A DNA stretch of 64,000 bases from an uncultured Gemmatimonadota bacterium (GTDB lineage: Bacteria > Gemmatimonadota > Gemmatimonadetes > Gemmatimonadales > Gemmatimonadaceae). Location: NCBI GenBank assembly GCA_903882745.1, contig CAIRYG010000003.1, positions 186,001 to 250,000 of the forward strand, written 5' to 3'. Position 1 is the stretch's first letter. Every line of letters starts with the position of its first letter. A program made the position numbers and the translations under genes. The notes under the pieces are model-generated. The model saw only the letters and a program-made list of their open reading frames with translations, had not been told where the DNA came from and made no database searches. Below are positions 30,801 through 38,571 of the stretch, piece after piece.

Positions 30801-31528
30801 GACGCCTCGGTGAGCGCGCAACTGTATCGCTCTATTTCGCGAACGTTCTATCCGGGCTTGACGCACTGATGCACGGTGACGCGTTGCGCGGCTGGGGGTC
30901 GACGACGGCGCCGGATCCGGTGTTGTATTCCGTCACGGGTTTCGACCCCTCAACTGCGCGATTCCGCTACCTTGCAAATCCGCGATTCGGTACGACGAGT
31001 CCATCTCAAACAACGAACCGGGCGCCCTTTCGCGTAACGTTGAGCATCCAGCTAGACCTCGGTCAGCCCGTGATTGAGCAGCAGCTCACGAGATACCTTC
31101 AGCCAGGAAGGCGAGGCTACCCGGGAAAGCGTTTGACTGCGGAAGAGCTCAAGACAAGGTACCAGCGCTCAGCCACGGATCCCTATCAACTGATCTTCTC
31201 GGAAAGCGATTCGCTACTGCTGTCTCCGGATCAAGTACGAGCCTTGCTCGAAGCACAGCAGCGCTATCACGCGACGACGGACAGCATTTGGCTTGACTTG
31301 GCGGGATATCTGGCCGGCTTGCCGGATCGATACGATGCGACTGAGGCGCTCCGTCGCCATGTGCTCGCCATCGATGCCGCCTGGGAGGCCGCGAGACTTA
31401 GCATCCGTGCGGAGGCTCCGAAGTTGCTCACCACGCTCCAGCTTCGACTGCTCCCGTCTTTCGCTGGAACGCTACTCCGAGCGGAACAGCCGATTCACGG
31501 GCCAAGGAATCTCGTCTTTGGATTCTGA
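27845..31528 (+). CDS. Oar/TonB-dependent-receptor-like outer membrane protein with N-terminal CarboxypepD_reg domain
   Basis: Signal peptide; 'VISGRVSVDSNRSVVGATVSVTRAPD...VHVSARPSDARAPVRKRVT' regulatory domain, plug-like segment, long beta-rich barrel, plus a C-terminal helical tail. Confidence 0.75.
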   Translation: MRLRIVVMFLALVLVAVRVHAQVRREVISGRVSVDSNRSVVGATVSVTRAPDRALFQVLTDTAGRFRLVIDSGTGDYLVHVSARPSDARAPVRKRVTRERVSDSLYVVDVVLRDLLRPPVLGTVRVQARRPRIERDPDSFGSSAGGGEQLAIGIAAAVAPADKGDLSGLAASLPGVSATGSGFSVLGLGSDQNVVTMNGLSFAGASLPRDAQYSVRVATSAFDPSRGWFGGAETRVDLQAGSLFALRSGSLTLDSPALQQTDAAGASLDARFGTLTLGTGASGLTAHDRLAFNYGIQVSQRNADAPDFLNASASALQVLGVSTDSLARLRATLAAFGLNQPASSPTDQQLRRVSFVTRLNTPEVSPITFDDASRSSGVIFYLFDERATNAGASPFNTIQTATGHHRSVAVLQGVHSVIPRPELLADFRGSITFANDEPSINSLMPFGLITLRSGQPDGSITTTALGVGGSRRTSQPVRTASWELQGDIKGIVPQWATHRLRVTADARVDLVDSGVGQGDRGTFSFPNLDAFAAGRASAFQRTLAGTDARSAAANAFVALGDLWRPSRTFSIMYGLRAEASQFFTVPESNDALQRLIGEDNRAIPNTMHLSPRVGFTWTYAKSPRGNLIRSSSIGQLQTPALGVLRGGFGEFRSFLPASLEVPAIAGSRAGGLSRTIRCLGAAVPQIDWRGFARDSANIPSDCSSNGGSSESPVPDVALLGRGFDASRSWRGNLTWTSHLGNIVWAIDGTLSWNVNQPSFTDANFTSTGSFFSADEGRAIFVPVGAINTSTGLVDILAARKNGAFGRVLVQRSDARSEARQLTVSIAPMLALTPQRFYSSLSYTFSDVRTHVRGRDATVFSAPDAFSWSRADGASRHAFILQAGAEFGGTSVSLFGRLSSGIAYTPILGADVNGDGAVNDRAFVFDPARTTDAALAQGMRTLLATAPPEAGACLRRFLGKAVDGGGCEGPWSAQLNARVAFNTKSWGRLGERATVSLYFANVLSGLDALMHGDALRGWGSTTAPDPVLYSVTGFDPSTARFRYLANPRFGTTSPSQTTNRAPFRVTLSIQLDLGQPVIEQQLTRYLQPGRRGYPGKRLTAEELKTRYQRSATDPYQLIFSESDSLLLSPDQVRALLEAQQRYHATTDSIWLDLAGYLAGLPDRYDATEALRRHVLAIDAAWEAARLSIRAEAPKLLTTLQLRLLPSFAGTLLRAEQPIHGPRNLVFGF

Positions 31529-31580
31529 GGCCAGCGCCACGCGCGAGCATAACGAAAGACCTCGCGATCCCGAAGGCGTT

Positions 31581-32372
31581 TCAGTACCCATCCTTCGTCC
31601 AAACCAACACCATCCCACACCGCCGGTCCGCCCCGCCGAACTGCAACGGCACACTCGCCGGCCCGCTGTAGATCTCCACCCCCGCCACATCACGCGGCGC
31701 GGGGAGCAGCGTCATCGGGAACCCGGCCGGCAACGGAATACCGTCGAGCAGGAACTGCATCGGGCAATACCCACTGATGCCGCCCCCCTCGCGGTTCGAC
31801 AGCGCCACCAGGTTCCCGTTGTTCGTGTTGTCCGGCGTCAGCGACATCGTCTTCGAGAACCGCAGCACATCCGGCAACGTGAGCGCCACCCGCCGTTCAA
31901 AATCCTCGGCGGTAAAGAACTCCCCCTGCGCGAGCTTCTTCCGCTGCTCAAACTCCAACATCCGTAACGACTGCTTCTTCTCGGTGATCTGCACCGCCGC
32001 TAATCCCTGCGCGGCACGCTCAAGGGTGTAGCTCAGCCGCACCGTGTCGCCCGAAGGCACGTCGATCACCGCCGACGTCGGGCGATACCCGATCCGCTTC
32101 ACAATCAACAGGTACTGACCTGGCACGACATCAATAAACCGGAAACGTCCGCCCGGCGTCGTGTTGATCTTCGTCGCAGTACGCAGCACGGTAATCTCCG
32201 CCCCTGCCAATGGAACGAGATTGGTATCCGACACAAATCCGTCAATCACACCGCGCGGCGGCGCCGTCGGTACACCGGCCGATGACGGCACAGTCGCCTT
32301 GCGCTGCGCGGCCATCACAGTCGGCAACGCCAGCACCAAGCACGCTACGGGCAAAATTCGCGAGGTCCTCAT
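31581..32372 (-). CDS. CarboxypepD_reg + TonB plug-like protein without a barrel
   Basis: Signal peptide; 'GVIDGFVSDTNLVPLAGAEITVLRTATKINTTPGGRFRFIDVVPGQYLLIVKRIGYRP' and C-terminal 'DVAGVEIYSGPASVPLQFGGADRRCGMVLVWTK'. Confidence 0.7.
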   Translation of the reverse strand: MRTSRILPVACLVLALPTVMAAQRKATVPSSAGVPTAPPRGVIDGFVSDTNLVPLAGAEITVLRTATKINTTPGGRFRFIDVVPGQYLLIVKRIGYRPTSAVIDVPSGDTVRLSYTLERAAQGLAAVQITEKKQSLRMLEFEQRKKLAQGEFFTAEDFERRVALTLPDVLRFSKTMSLTPDNTNNGNLVALSNREGGGISGYCPMQFLLDGIPLPAGFPMTLLPAPRDVAGVEIYSGPASVPLQFGGADRRCGMVLVWTKDGY

Positions 32373-32376
32373 AGTG

Positions 32377-33657
32377 CTAAATATTACCCGCTCCAGATGG
32401 TTTTGCTTCGTCGAGCCGCCGCAACTTCCGCAATGACGGAAGCCGCCAGGCAGTAAACGCCACCACACCGAGGGTCGCCACACCCCCCATCACCACGCTC
32501 GGCACCGTCCCCAACCACTGCGCCGTCACCCCAGACTCGAACATTCCAATCTCATTGGACGACCCAATAAACACCGAGTTCACCGCACTCACCCGCCCCA
32601 TCATATGCACGGGAGTCACCGTCTGAATGAGCGTCGATCGAATGAACACACTCACCATATCGGCCGCGCCACTCACCACCAACACCGCCACACTCAGCGG
32701 GAAGCTGGTGCTCGCCCCGAACAGAATCATGCACACCCCGAACAGCGCCACCACACTGAACAACGTGCGCCCCGCACGCTCCATCGGCTTCCGATGCGCC
32801 AGCGCAAAGCTCATCCCCACGGCCCCAATACTCGGCGCCGCCCGCAATAGCCCCAACCCCTTGGGCCCCACATGCAGAATCTCCGCCGCGAACACGGGTA
32901 ACAACGCCACCGCCCCGCCGAACAACACCGAAAACAAATCAAGGGTCAACGCGCCCAGCAGGATCCGCTCCTTGAACACAAAGCGCACCCCCGCCTTGAG
33001 GCTCTCGGCAATCTCTTCCGTGTGATGCGCCTCGAGCACCGACCGGTGCCGTACCAGCCAAATGAAGCTGAACCCCACCACGGTCATCGCAACGTCCACC
33101 GAGTAGGCCAACGACGCACCGCCAGTCGCATACAGCACGCCGCCGAGGGCCGGGCCGAGCACAGAGGCCAGCTGCCATGATCCACTGCGCCAGGTGATGG
33201 CGTTCGCATACAGCTCGCGCGGCACAATCTCTGCCCCAAGCGCCTGTCGCGCCGGCTGCAAGAAGGCGCGCGCGAATCCACTCGTGACAATCACCGCGTA
33301 AATCGCGCGCGTCACCGTCTGCGGCGCATGTGAGAGAAAGAGCGGCAGCACCAGCAGCGCAACAGAACAGCCCGTCAGCACCATCAGCGCCGTGAGCGCA
33401 ATCCGACGCCGGTCGTGCTTGTCAGCCACATGCCCCGCATAGAGCGACATCCCAATGAAGGGAATCGCCTCGGCTAGCCCGATCAGCCCCAGCGCAAGCT
33501 TGTCGTGCGTCAGCTCATAGATCTGCCAGCCAACAACCGTCCCCTGGATCTGGATCGCCATGGTAAAGGCGAGCAAACCCACGATGTACCGACGGAAGTT
33601 CGGGATCGCGAGCGCAGCGTACGGATTTGTAACGGAAGTCGGGGCGGTGTTGGGCAC
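32377..33657 (-). CDS. MFS transporter (EntS/enterobactin-exporter-like)
   Basis: About 12 TM; 'VVGWQIYELTHDKLALGLIGLAEAIPFIGMSLYAGHVADKHDRRRIAL' (MFS_3 signature loop 2-3). Confidence 0.88.
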   Translation of the reverse strand: MPNTAPTSVTNPYAALAIPNFRRYIVGLLAFTMAIQIQGTVVGWQIYELTHDKLALGLIGLAEAIPFIGMSLYAGHVADKHDRRRIALTALMVLTGCSVALLVLPLFLSHAPQTVTRAIYAVIVTSGFARAFLQPARQALGAEIVPRELYANAITWRSGSWQLASVLGPALGGVLYATGGASLAYSVDVAMTVVGFSFIWLVRHRSVLEAHHTEEIAESLKAGVRFVFKERILLGALTLDLFSVLFGGAVALLPVFAAEILHVGPKGLGLLRAAPSIGAVGMSFALAHRKPMERAGRTLFSVVALFGVCMILFGASTSFPLSVAVLVVSGAADMVSVFIRSTLIQTVTPVHMMGRVSAVNSVFIGSSNEIGMFESGVTAQWLGTVPSVVMGGVATLGVVAFTAWRLPSLRKLRRLDEAKPSGAGNI

Positions 33658-33757
33658 TCTCTATCCTAGTATCAGGACACCCCCCTTGCCACTTGCCACG
33701 CCGAGCGCGAATGTGACGTGAGACGTTCACCGTCACAACTTTCGAGGCGGATTACCA

Positions 33758-34774
33758 ATGAAGAAGCTCCGCGTGCTGCTGCTGACACACCCGCAGCTGA
33801 TTCCCCCAGAACGCCGGGAGGATCTCACGCCGCAGGAGTTTATGGCGGTCAAAACCGAATTCGACGTGGTCACGACCCTCAAGGCTATGGGCCACGAGCT
33901 CCTCGTCCTCGGTGTGCAATACGAGCTACGCCCGATCCGCGATGCCGTCGATACCTTCCGTCCAGACATCGTGTTCAATATGCTCGAGGAATTTCACGGC
34001 GAGGTGCTCTTCGACCAGAACATCGTGAGCTATCTCGAGCTGCTGCAGGTCCCGTACACCGGCTGCAATCCGCGCGGCATGATGATCGCGCGCGACAAAG
34101 CGATCTCCAAGAAGTTGCTCGCCTACCACGGGCTCACCATCCCGGCGTTCGCCGTCTTTCCGATGGGCGCCACAATCAAACGTCCCGCACAGCTCCAGTT
34201 TCCGCTCATTGTGAAATCGCTCACCGTGGATTCCTCGGTCGGAATCGCGCGAACCTCGATCGTTGATACGGACGCAAAGCTCGCCGAACGTGTGACGTTT
34301 ATTCATGATCGTGTGCGCACGGCGGCAATCGCTGAGCAGTTTATTGAGGGCCGCGAGATTTATGTCTCGTTGCTCGGGAATGAGCGGGTGCAGAGTTTCC
34401 CTGCGTGGGAACTCGTGGCCGAAAAGAAGCCTGACCATGTGCCATTGCTCGCAACACGGCAGGCGAAGCATGATCTCGAGTATCAAGCGCGCCACGGCAT
34501 CAAGTTTACGCGCGCCGAGGTCACCGATGCGCAGCAGGAGACGCTGGCCAAGGTGAGCAAGCAGATTTTTAAGATTTTGGAGTTGTCGGGGTACGGGCGA
34601 GTGGATTTCCGCTTGGGCGCCGACGGGAAATTTTATTTCTTAGAAGCTAATCCGAACCCTGAGATCGCGAGCCGCGAGGAGTACGCGGCGTCGGCGCGGG
34701 CGGTGGGGATCGAGTATCCGGAGCTGTTGCAGCGGATTTTGAATTTGGGGTTGCGGCGGCGGCTGTTGAGCTAA
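33758..34774 (+). CDS. ATP-grasp ligase, D-Ala-D-Ala ligase-like
   Basis: 'VPYTGCNPRGMMIARDKAISKKLLAYHGLTIPAFAVFP', 'PLIVKSLTVDSSVGIA', 'GYGRVDFRLGADGKFYFLEANPNPEI'. Confidence 0.85.
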   Translation: MKKLRVLLLTHPQLIPPERREDLTPQEFMAVKTEFDVVTTLKAMGHELLVLGVQYELRPIRDAVDTFRPDIVFNMLEEFHGEVLFDQNIVSYLELLQVPYTGCNPRGMMIARDKAISKKLLAYHGLTIPAFAVFPMGATIKRPAQLQFPLIVKSLTVDSSVGIARTSIVDTDAKLAERVTFIHDRVRTAAIAEQFIEGREIYVSLLGNERVQSFPAWELVAEKKPDHVPLLATRQAKHDLEYQARHGIKFTRAEVTDAQQETLAKVSKQIFKILELSGYGRVDFRLGADGKFYFLEANPNPEIASREEYAASARAVGIEYPELLQRILNLGLRRRLLS

Positions 34775-34806
34775 GGCGCAGCAGTGACATCGTTTTGTCC
34801 CAAACG

Positions 34807-34836
34807 TTGGCTTGATTGACTGGGAGTGTGTATACT
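34807..34836 (+). promoter_or_regulatory. Sigma70-like promoter upstream of the toxin-antitoxin pair
   Basis: TTGGCT - 18 bp - TATACT, ending about 30 bp before the antitoxin ATG at 34867. Confidence 0.45.
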
Positions 34837-34866
34837 GAGGTAGTGACCCTCCCGGAGATTGGACCT

Positions 34867-35070
34867 ATGGCGGATACGCCGAACACCAAGACTAAGGCGC
34901 AGGAGACGTTGGACCGCCTTCCCGAGTCGGCGAACTGGGACGACGTCATGTACGAGCTCTACGTGCGCGAGGCCATCGACGCCGGCATGGCTGATGTCGC
35001 CGCGGGACGGACGCTGACCCACGCTGAAGTTCGCGCTCGGCTCCAGGAACGGCTCCGCCGCGCGTCGTGA
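34867..35070 (+). CDS. Antitoxin-like small protein of a type II TA module
   Basis: 67 aa, 'AQETLDRLPESANWDDVMYELYVREAIDAGMADVAAGRTLTHAEVRARLQERL'; overlaps the toxin start. Confidence 0.7.
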   Translation: MADTPNTKTKAQETLDRLPESANWDDVMYELYVREAIDAGMADVAAGRTLTHAEVRARLQERLRRAS

Positions 35071-35363
35071 TGCTTCCGGTCCTCTGGACCGAAACGGCCG
35101 TTGATCATCTCGATGCGATCATTGATTATATCGGCGCCGTTTCTCCAATTTATGCGCTCAGGCTCGCGGATCGGTTCTTGGCGCACGCCGAACGCGTCGG
35201 CGAGTTTCCGGAGTCCGGCCGTCGCGTTACGGAGGCGGATCACCCGATGATCCGTGAGGTGTTCGAGGGGCCGTATCGGATCATGTATCTGGTCCAACCG
35301 AACCGTGTCGATATCCTCGCGATCGTTCATGGCCGTCAGCAGGTGATCTGGCCGACGAGCTAG
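35067..35363 (+). CDS. ParE/RelE-family toxin
   Basis: 'VLWTETAVDHLDAIIDYIGAVSPIYALRLADRFLAHAERVGEFPESGRRV...IREVFEGPYRIMYLVQPNRVDILAIVHGRQ'. Confidence 0.85.
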   Translation: MMLPVLWTETAVDHLDAIIDYIGAVSPIYALRLADRFLAHAERVGEFPESGRRVTEADHPMIREVFEGPYRIMYLVQPNRVDILAIVHGRQQVIWPTS

Positions 35364-35443
35364 ACAGTTTTCTCCCTAGATGGGGGTCACGGCCGAGAAG
35401 ACCTTGACTGTGATCAACCTCAAGGTGGCAAAGCGTAGATAAA

Positions 35444-35478
35444 CACAGGGCGCACATCCTCACGATGTGCGCCCTGTG
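35444..35478. terminator. Hairpin terminator between convergent toxin and ilvE genes
   Basis: Perfect 15-bp stem CACAGGGCGCACATC-CTCAC-GATGTGCGCCCTGTG. Confidence 0.7.
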
Positions 35479-35497
35479 CTCATGTCCTACGCGACCA

Positions 35498-36424
35498 TCA
35501 CTTCGTATGCGTCAGCCACCCGTGCGTATCCGCCACCCGCCCGTGCACCACATCCAGATACCGCGCAGAAATCGCCTTCGCCACCGGGCCCGGCTTCCCA
35601 TCACCAACCGGGATCTTGTCCACGCTCCGCACCGGCGCGACTTCCGTCGCCGTGCCGCTCAGGAACACTTCGTCTGACGTGTAGAGCGTCTCACGCGCCA
35701 TTCCCTGCACGCGCACCTCGATCCCCAAATCCTTGGCGATCGTCACCACCGTGTCGCGTGTGATACCCGGCAGCAGCGTGCCGTCCACGGGGGGCGTGTA
35801 AATCACGCCATTGCTCACCGCGAACACGTTCTGTCCGGAGCCCTCGCTAACCAGCCCTTCGGGGCCGAGCGCAATCGCTTCATCGTAGCCGTCGAGCAGC
35901 GCTTCCATCTTGATCAGCTGACCGCTCAGATAGTTGCCGGCAATCTTCGCCACCGCGGGAATCGTGTTCGGTGCCACGCGGTTCCAGCTCGCCACGCAGG
36001 CATCGACCCCCTTCTCGAGCGCACCCGCGCCCAGGTAGTCCGTCCACGGCCAGCAGGGGAGGTAAACCTCGACAGGGCTTTCGAACGGCACCATCCCCGC
36101 CGCACCGTATCCGCGCAGCACCATCGGACGGATATAGCAGGTATCTAGGTTGTTCTTGTTCACCAACTCACGCGTCGCCTGCAGAATCTGCTCCGGCGTG
36201 AACGTCATCGGCATGCGGTAGATCTTGCACGAATCGAACATCCGCTTGAGATGCTCTTTCAGCCGGAAGATCGCGGGGCCTTTCGAGGTGGGATAACAAC
36301 GAACCCCCTCAAAGACTGCCGATCCGAACTGCACCGAGTGCGCCAGGATGTGGACGTTCGCGTTGTGCCACGGCAGCCACTCGCCGTCGCGCCAGATCCA
36401 TTCCGATTCTGCGATCTTCGCCAT
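35498..36424 (-). CDS. ilvE: Branched-chain amino acid aminotransferase
   Basis: 'WRDGEWLPWHNANVHILAHSVQFGSAVFEGVRCY', 'NYLSGQLIKMEALLDGYDEAIAL...EGSGQNVFAV'. Start reassigned from 36535. Confidence 0.95.
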   Translation of the reverse strand: MAKIAESEWIWRDGEWLPWHNANVHILAHSVQFGSAVFEGVRCYPTSKGPAIFRLKEHLKRMFDSCKIYRMPMTFTPEQILQATRELVNKNNLDTCYIRPMVLRGYGAAGMVPFESPVEVYLPCWPWTDYLGAGALEKGVDACVASWNRVAPNTIPAVAKIAGNYLSGQLIKMEALLDGYDEAIALGPEGLVSEGSGQNVFAVSNGVIYTPPVDGTLLPGITRDTVVTIAKDLGIEVRVQGMARETLYTSDEVFLSGTATEVAPVRSVDKIPVGDGKPGPVAKAISARYLDVVHGRVADTHGWLTHTK

Positions 36425-36444
36425 TGTTCGATAGGATAAAAGAA

Positions 36445-36473
36445 GTGCGGGCCGCTCGCGTCGCGGCCCGCAC
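36445..36473 (-). terminator. Intrinsic terminator of the 36539..37924 gene
   Basis: Perfect 11-bp stem GTGCGGGCCGC-TCGCGTC-GCGGCCCGCAC, followed on the minus strand by TTCTTTTATCC. Confidence 0.75.
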
Positions 36474-36538
36474 AAAGTTACAACATCAGCAACTGGACCG
36501 CCTACCCTGTCGAGCGCGCATTGTCGAGCGCCCACCGC

Positions 36539-37924
36539 CTACCGCGCGAACGACCCCTTCGACCAGATCAGGATCAGCCCGCAGCTACTCATAATGGGGG
36601 CATACTTGGCCGGCGCCATCGCCGCCTTGGTGTAAATCTCCACAGCCGCAATGTTGCTCTTGGGGTAATCCACCAAGATTTGCGTGTCGCTCGTGAAACC
36701 GTCAATCTTGACGGTCGGCTGGCAGTAACCGGTGGTGGCGGACATATAGAGGGTCATCTGCGGTGGGTTTCCCTCGATCATCAGCCCCGCCCGCCCCTGA
36801 AAAATTGACCGCGTGTTGTACAGCGTGTTGATCTGCGCGGTGTCAATGAAGGTGCCGAAGCCAAGTTTTTTGCGCTCCTCATAGTCGGCCTTCATCATCG
36901 GGACGGCCGTACGTTCCGTCACCTTCACGCCAGGAAGAAATACCGATTTCGTGAGCTCAATCGTCACGCTCGGCGCGTTGTCTTCCGTCACATCAACCTG
37001 CGTAATCACCGGCGAATACCCGATCGCTCGCGCCATCAACGAGCGCGATCCCGCGGGCACGTTCGGAATCACAAAGCGCCCCTGCGAATCGGTGCCGGTG
37101 CCAATCTCCACGCCGTCAATATCAACAATCGCGGTGGTAATCCCTTGGCGCCGCGTATCGCGCACCACCCCGCGGACGGTGCCCATTTTCCCTGCGGCGC
37201 CGAGCACGAGGTCTTGCTTGCGAAGCGGCACGCTGTCGCCCGGAACCGCGATCGTCCCTGAGTTGTACTGCTGGCTATACGCAATCACGTACACCGGAGC
37301 GATCGGCGGCACGCTGCACAAATAGTAGTTGCCCGTCGAATCAGTCTTCACATCCACAACGCGCGCCCGATCCGGATCATCGCCCGGGGCGCCAGGGTCC
37401 CACGAGGCGTGAATGCGAACGCCCGAGAGTAACACCGCGTTCTTGGCCGCCGAACGTGCACTCCCAAAGATGATCGCCTCGCGCCCCGCCTCGAATTTCA
37501 CGCCAGGGCAGAGCCGCGCGCGCACCGTCTCAATCGACGGCGTCGCCAGAATGATCGCCTTGCGGTTGGACTGCGGCGTAAACACAGCGCTCAGGCTGCC
37601 AATTCCGGTGCGATCCAAGAACTCGCCGAACGCCGAAATGCGTTTGATCGTCCCCTTGGTCACCAACACAAAGGCGCCGAAATCGTCGGTGGTGCTTGTG
37701 GCCCCCTCAATATCCGCCATCACAGTCAGGCCGGCGAGCGGGGCCTTGAGCAGGCTATCAAACACAATCCCGCGCACGGTGTCGGCCACGGCACTCGGCG
37801 CCGTACTCGGCACGGCACTCGGTGACGCAACGGTTGCCTGCACCGCACGAGGAGCCAAAGCGCCAATAACCAACAGGGCACCGAGCAGCAGGCCACGAAT
37901 CGTAGGGATCAACGGAGCTCTCAT
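36539..37924 (-). CDS. Multi-domain CarboxypepD_reg + TonB plug-like protein without a barrel
   Basis: Signal peptide; several carboxypeptidase-regulatory-like repeats ('GVVRDTRRQGITTAIVDIDGVEIGTGTDSQGRFVIPNVPAGSRSLMARAIGYSP') and C-terminal 'IAAVEIYTKAAMAPAKYAPIMSSCGLILIWSK'. Confidence 0.7.
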   Translation of the reverse strand: MRAPLIPTIRGLLLGALLVIGALAPRAVQATVASPSAVPSTAPSAVADTVRGIVFDSLLKAPLAGLTVMADIEGATSTTDDFGAFVLVTKGTIKRISAFGEFLDRTGIGSLSAVFTPQSNRKAIILATPSIETVRARLCPGVKFEAGREAIIFGSARSAAKNAVLLSGVRIHASWDPGAPGDDPDRARVVDVKTDSTGNYYLCSVPPIAPVYVIAYSQQYNSGTIAVPGDSVPLRKQDLVLGAAGKMGTVRGVVRDTRRQGITTAIVDIDGVEIGTGTDSQGRFVIPNVPAGSRSLMARAIGYSPVITQVDVTEDNAPSVTIELTKSVFLPGVKVTERTAVPMMKADYEERKKLGFGTFIDTAQINTLYNTRSIFQGRAGLMIEGNPPQMTLYMSATTGYCQPTVKIDGFTSDTQILVDYPKSNIAAVEIYTKAAMAPAKYAPIMSSCGLILIWSKGSFAR

Positions 37925-38035
37925 TCGGGATTTCACTAAAGGAATCGGGGCACCAGACCGACGGCCCCATTCACTCATAGCAACTTAGTCGCCCAAGGGT
38001 TCCCCGTCACCGGAACCCCCAGTCGGCACACTCGC

Positions 38036-38422
38036 TCAACCCGTACGGCGGCGCGCGGTCACCTCCACCTCAATCTTCATCCGCGGGTCGGATAACCCAG
38101 CCACGAGCATCGTCGCCGCCGGCCGCACCTCGCCGAAATACTTCCGAAACACCGGCCAGCACGTCTTAAAATCGCCGGCATTCGGAAAGATGTACTGCAC
38201 ACGCACCACATCCTTCCACCCCGCCTCCGCCTTCACCAGCGCCTCCTCAATGTTCCGAAACGTCTGCTCCGCCTGCTCGGCGACATCCTCCGAAATGGTC
38301 ATCGTCGCGTAATCAAAACCCGTGGTTCCAGAGACAAAAACCCACTTCCCCTCCACCACCGCGCGCGAATACCCAACCTCCGCCTCAAATGTCGAACCTG
38401 AGCTAATCAGTGTGCGCGCCAT
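38036..38422 (-). CDS. RidA/YjgF-family protein
   Basis: 'YSRAVVEGKWVFVSGTTGFDYATMTISEDVAEQAEQTFRNIEEALVKAEAGWKDVVRVQYIF...EVRPAATMLVAGL'. Confidence 0.88.
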   Translation of the reverse strand: MARTLISSGSTFEAEVGYSRAVVEGKWVFVSGTTGFDYATMTISEDVAEQAEQTFRNIEEALVKAEAGWKDVVRVQYIFPNAGDFKTCWPVFRKYFGEVRPAATMLVAGLSDPRMKIEVEVTARRRTG

Positions 38423-38571
38423 AAGACTCCCAAGAATGCAGGTGATAGGACTCCCTGAAGTCTGGCCGTCGCGCACCCGTTCGCCAACCGCGCCCGCGCA
38501 CCCGCGTTGACTCTGTCGCGTCATCCGCACACTTTCGGTATGTCGCTTTCCGTACCAGAACCCAACACGTC

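Noticed and set aside
33661-33676. Shared near-palindrome 'TAGTATCAGG' upstream of the MFS gene and again at about 48283 upstream of an M16 gene
   Set aside because: Only two short occurrences in opposite orientation relative to their genes and no consistent -35 element; too weak to call a motif.
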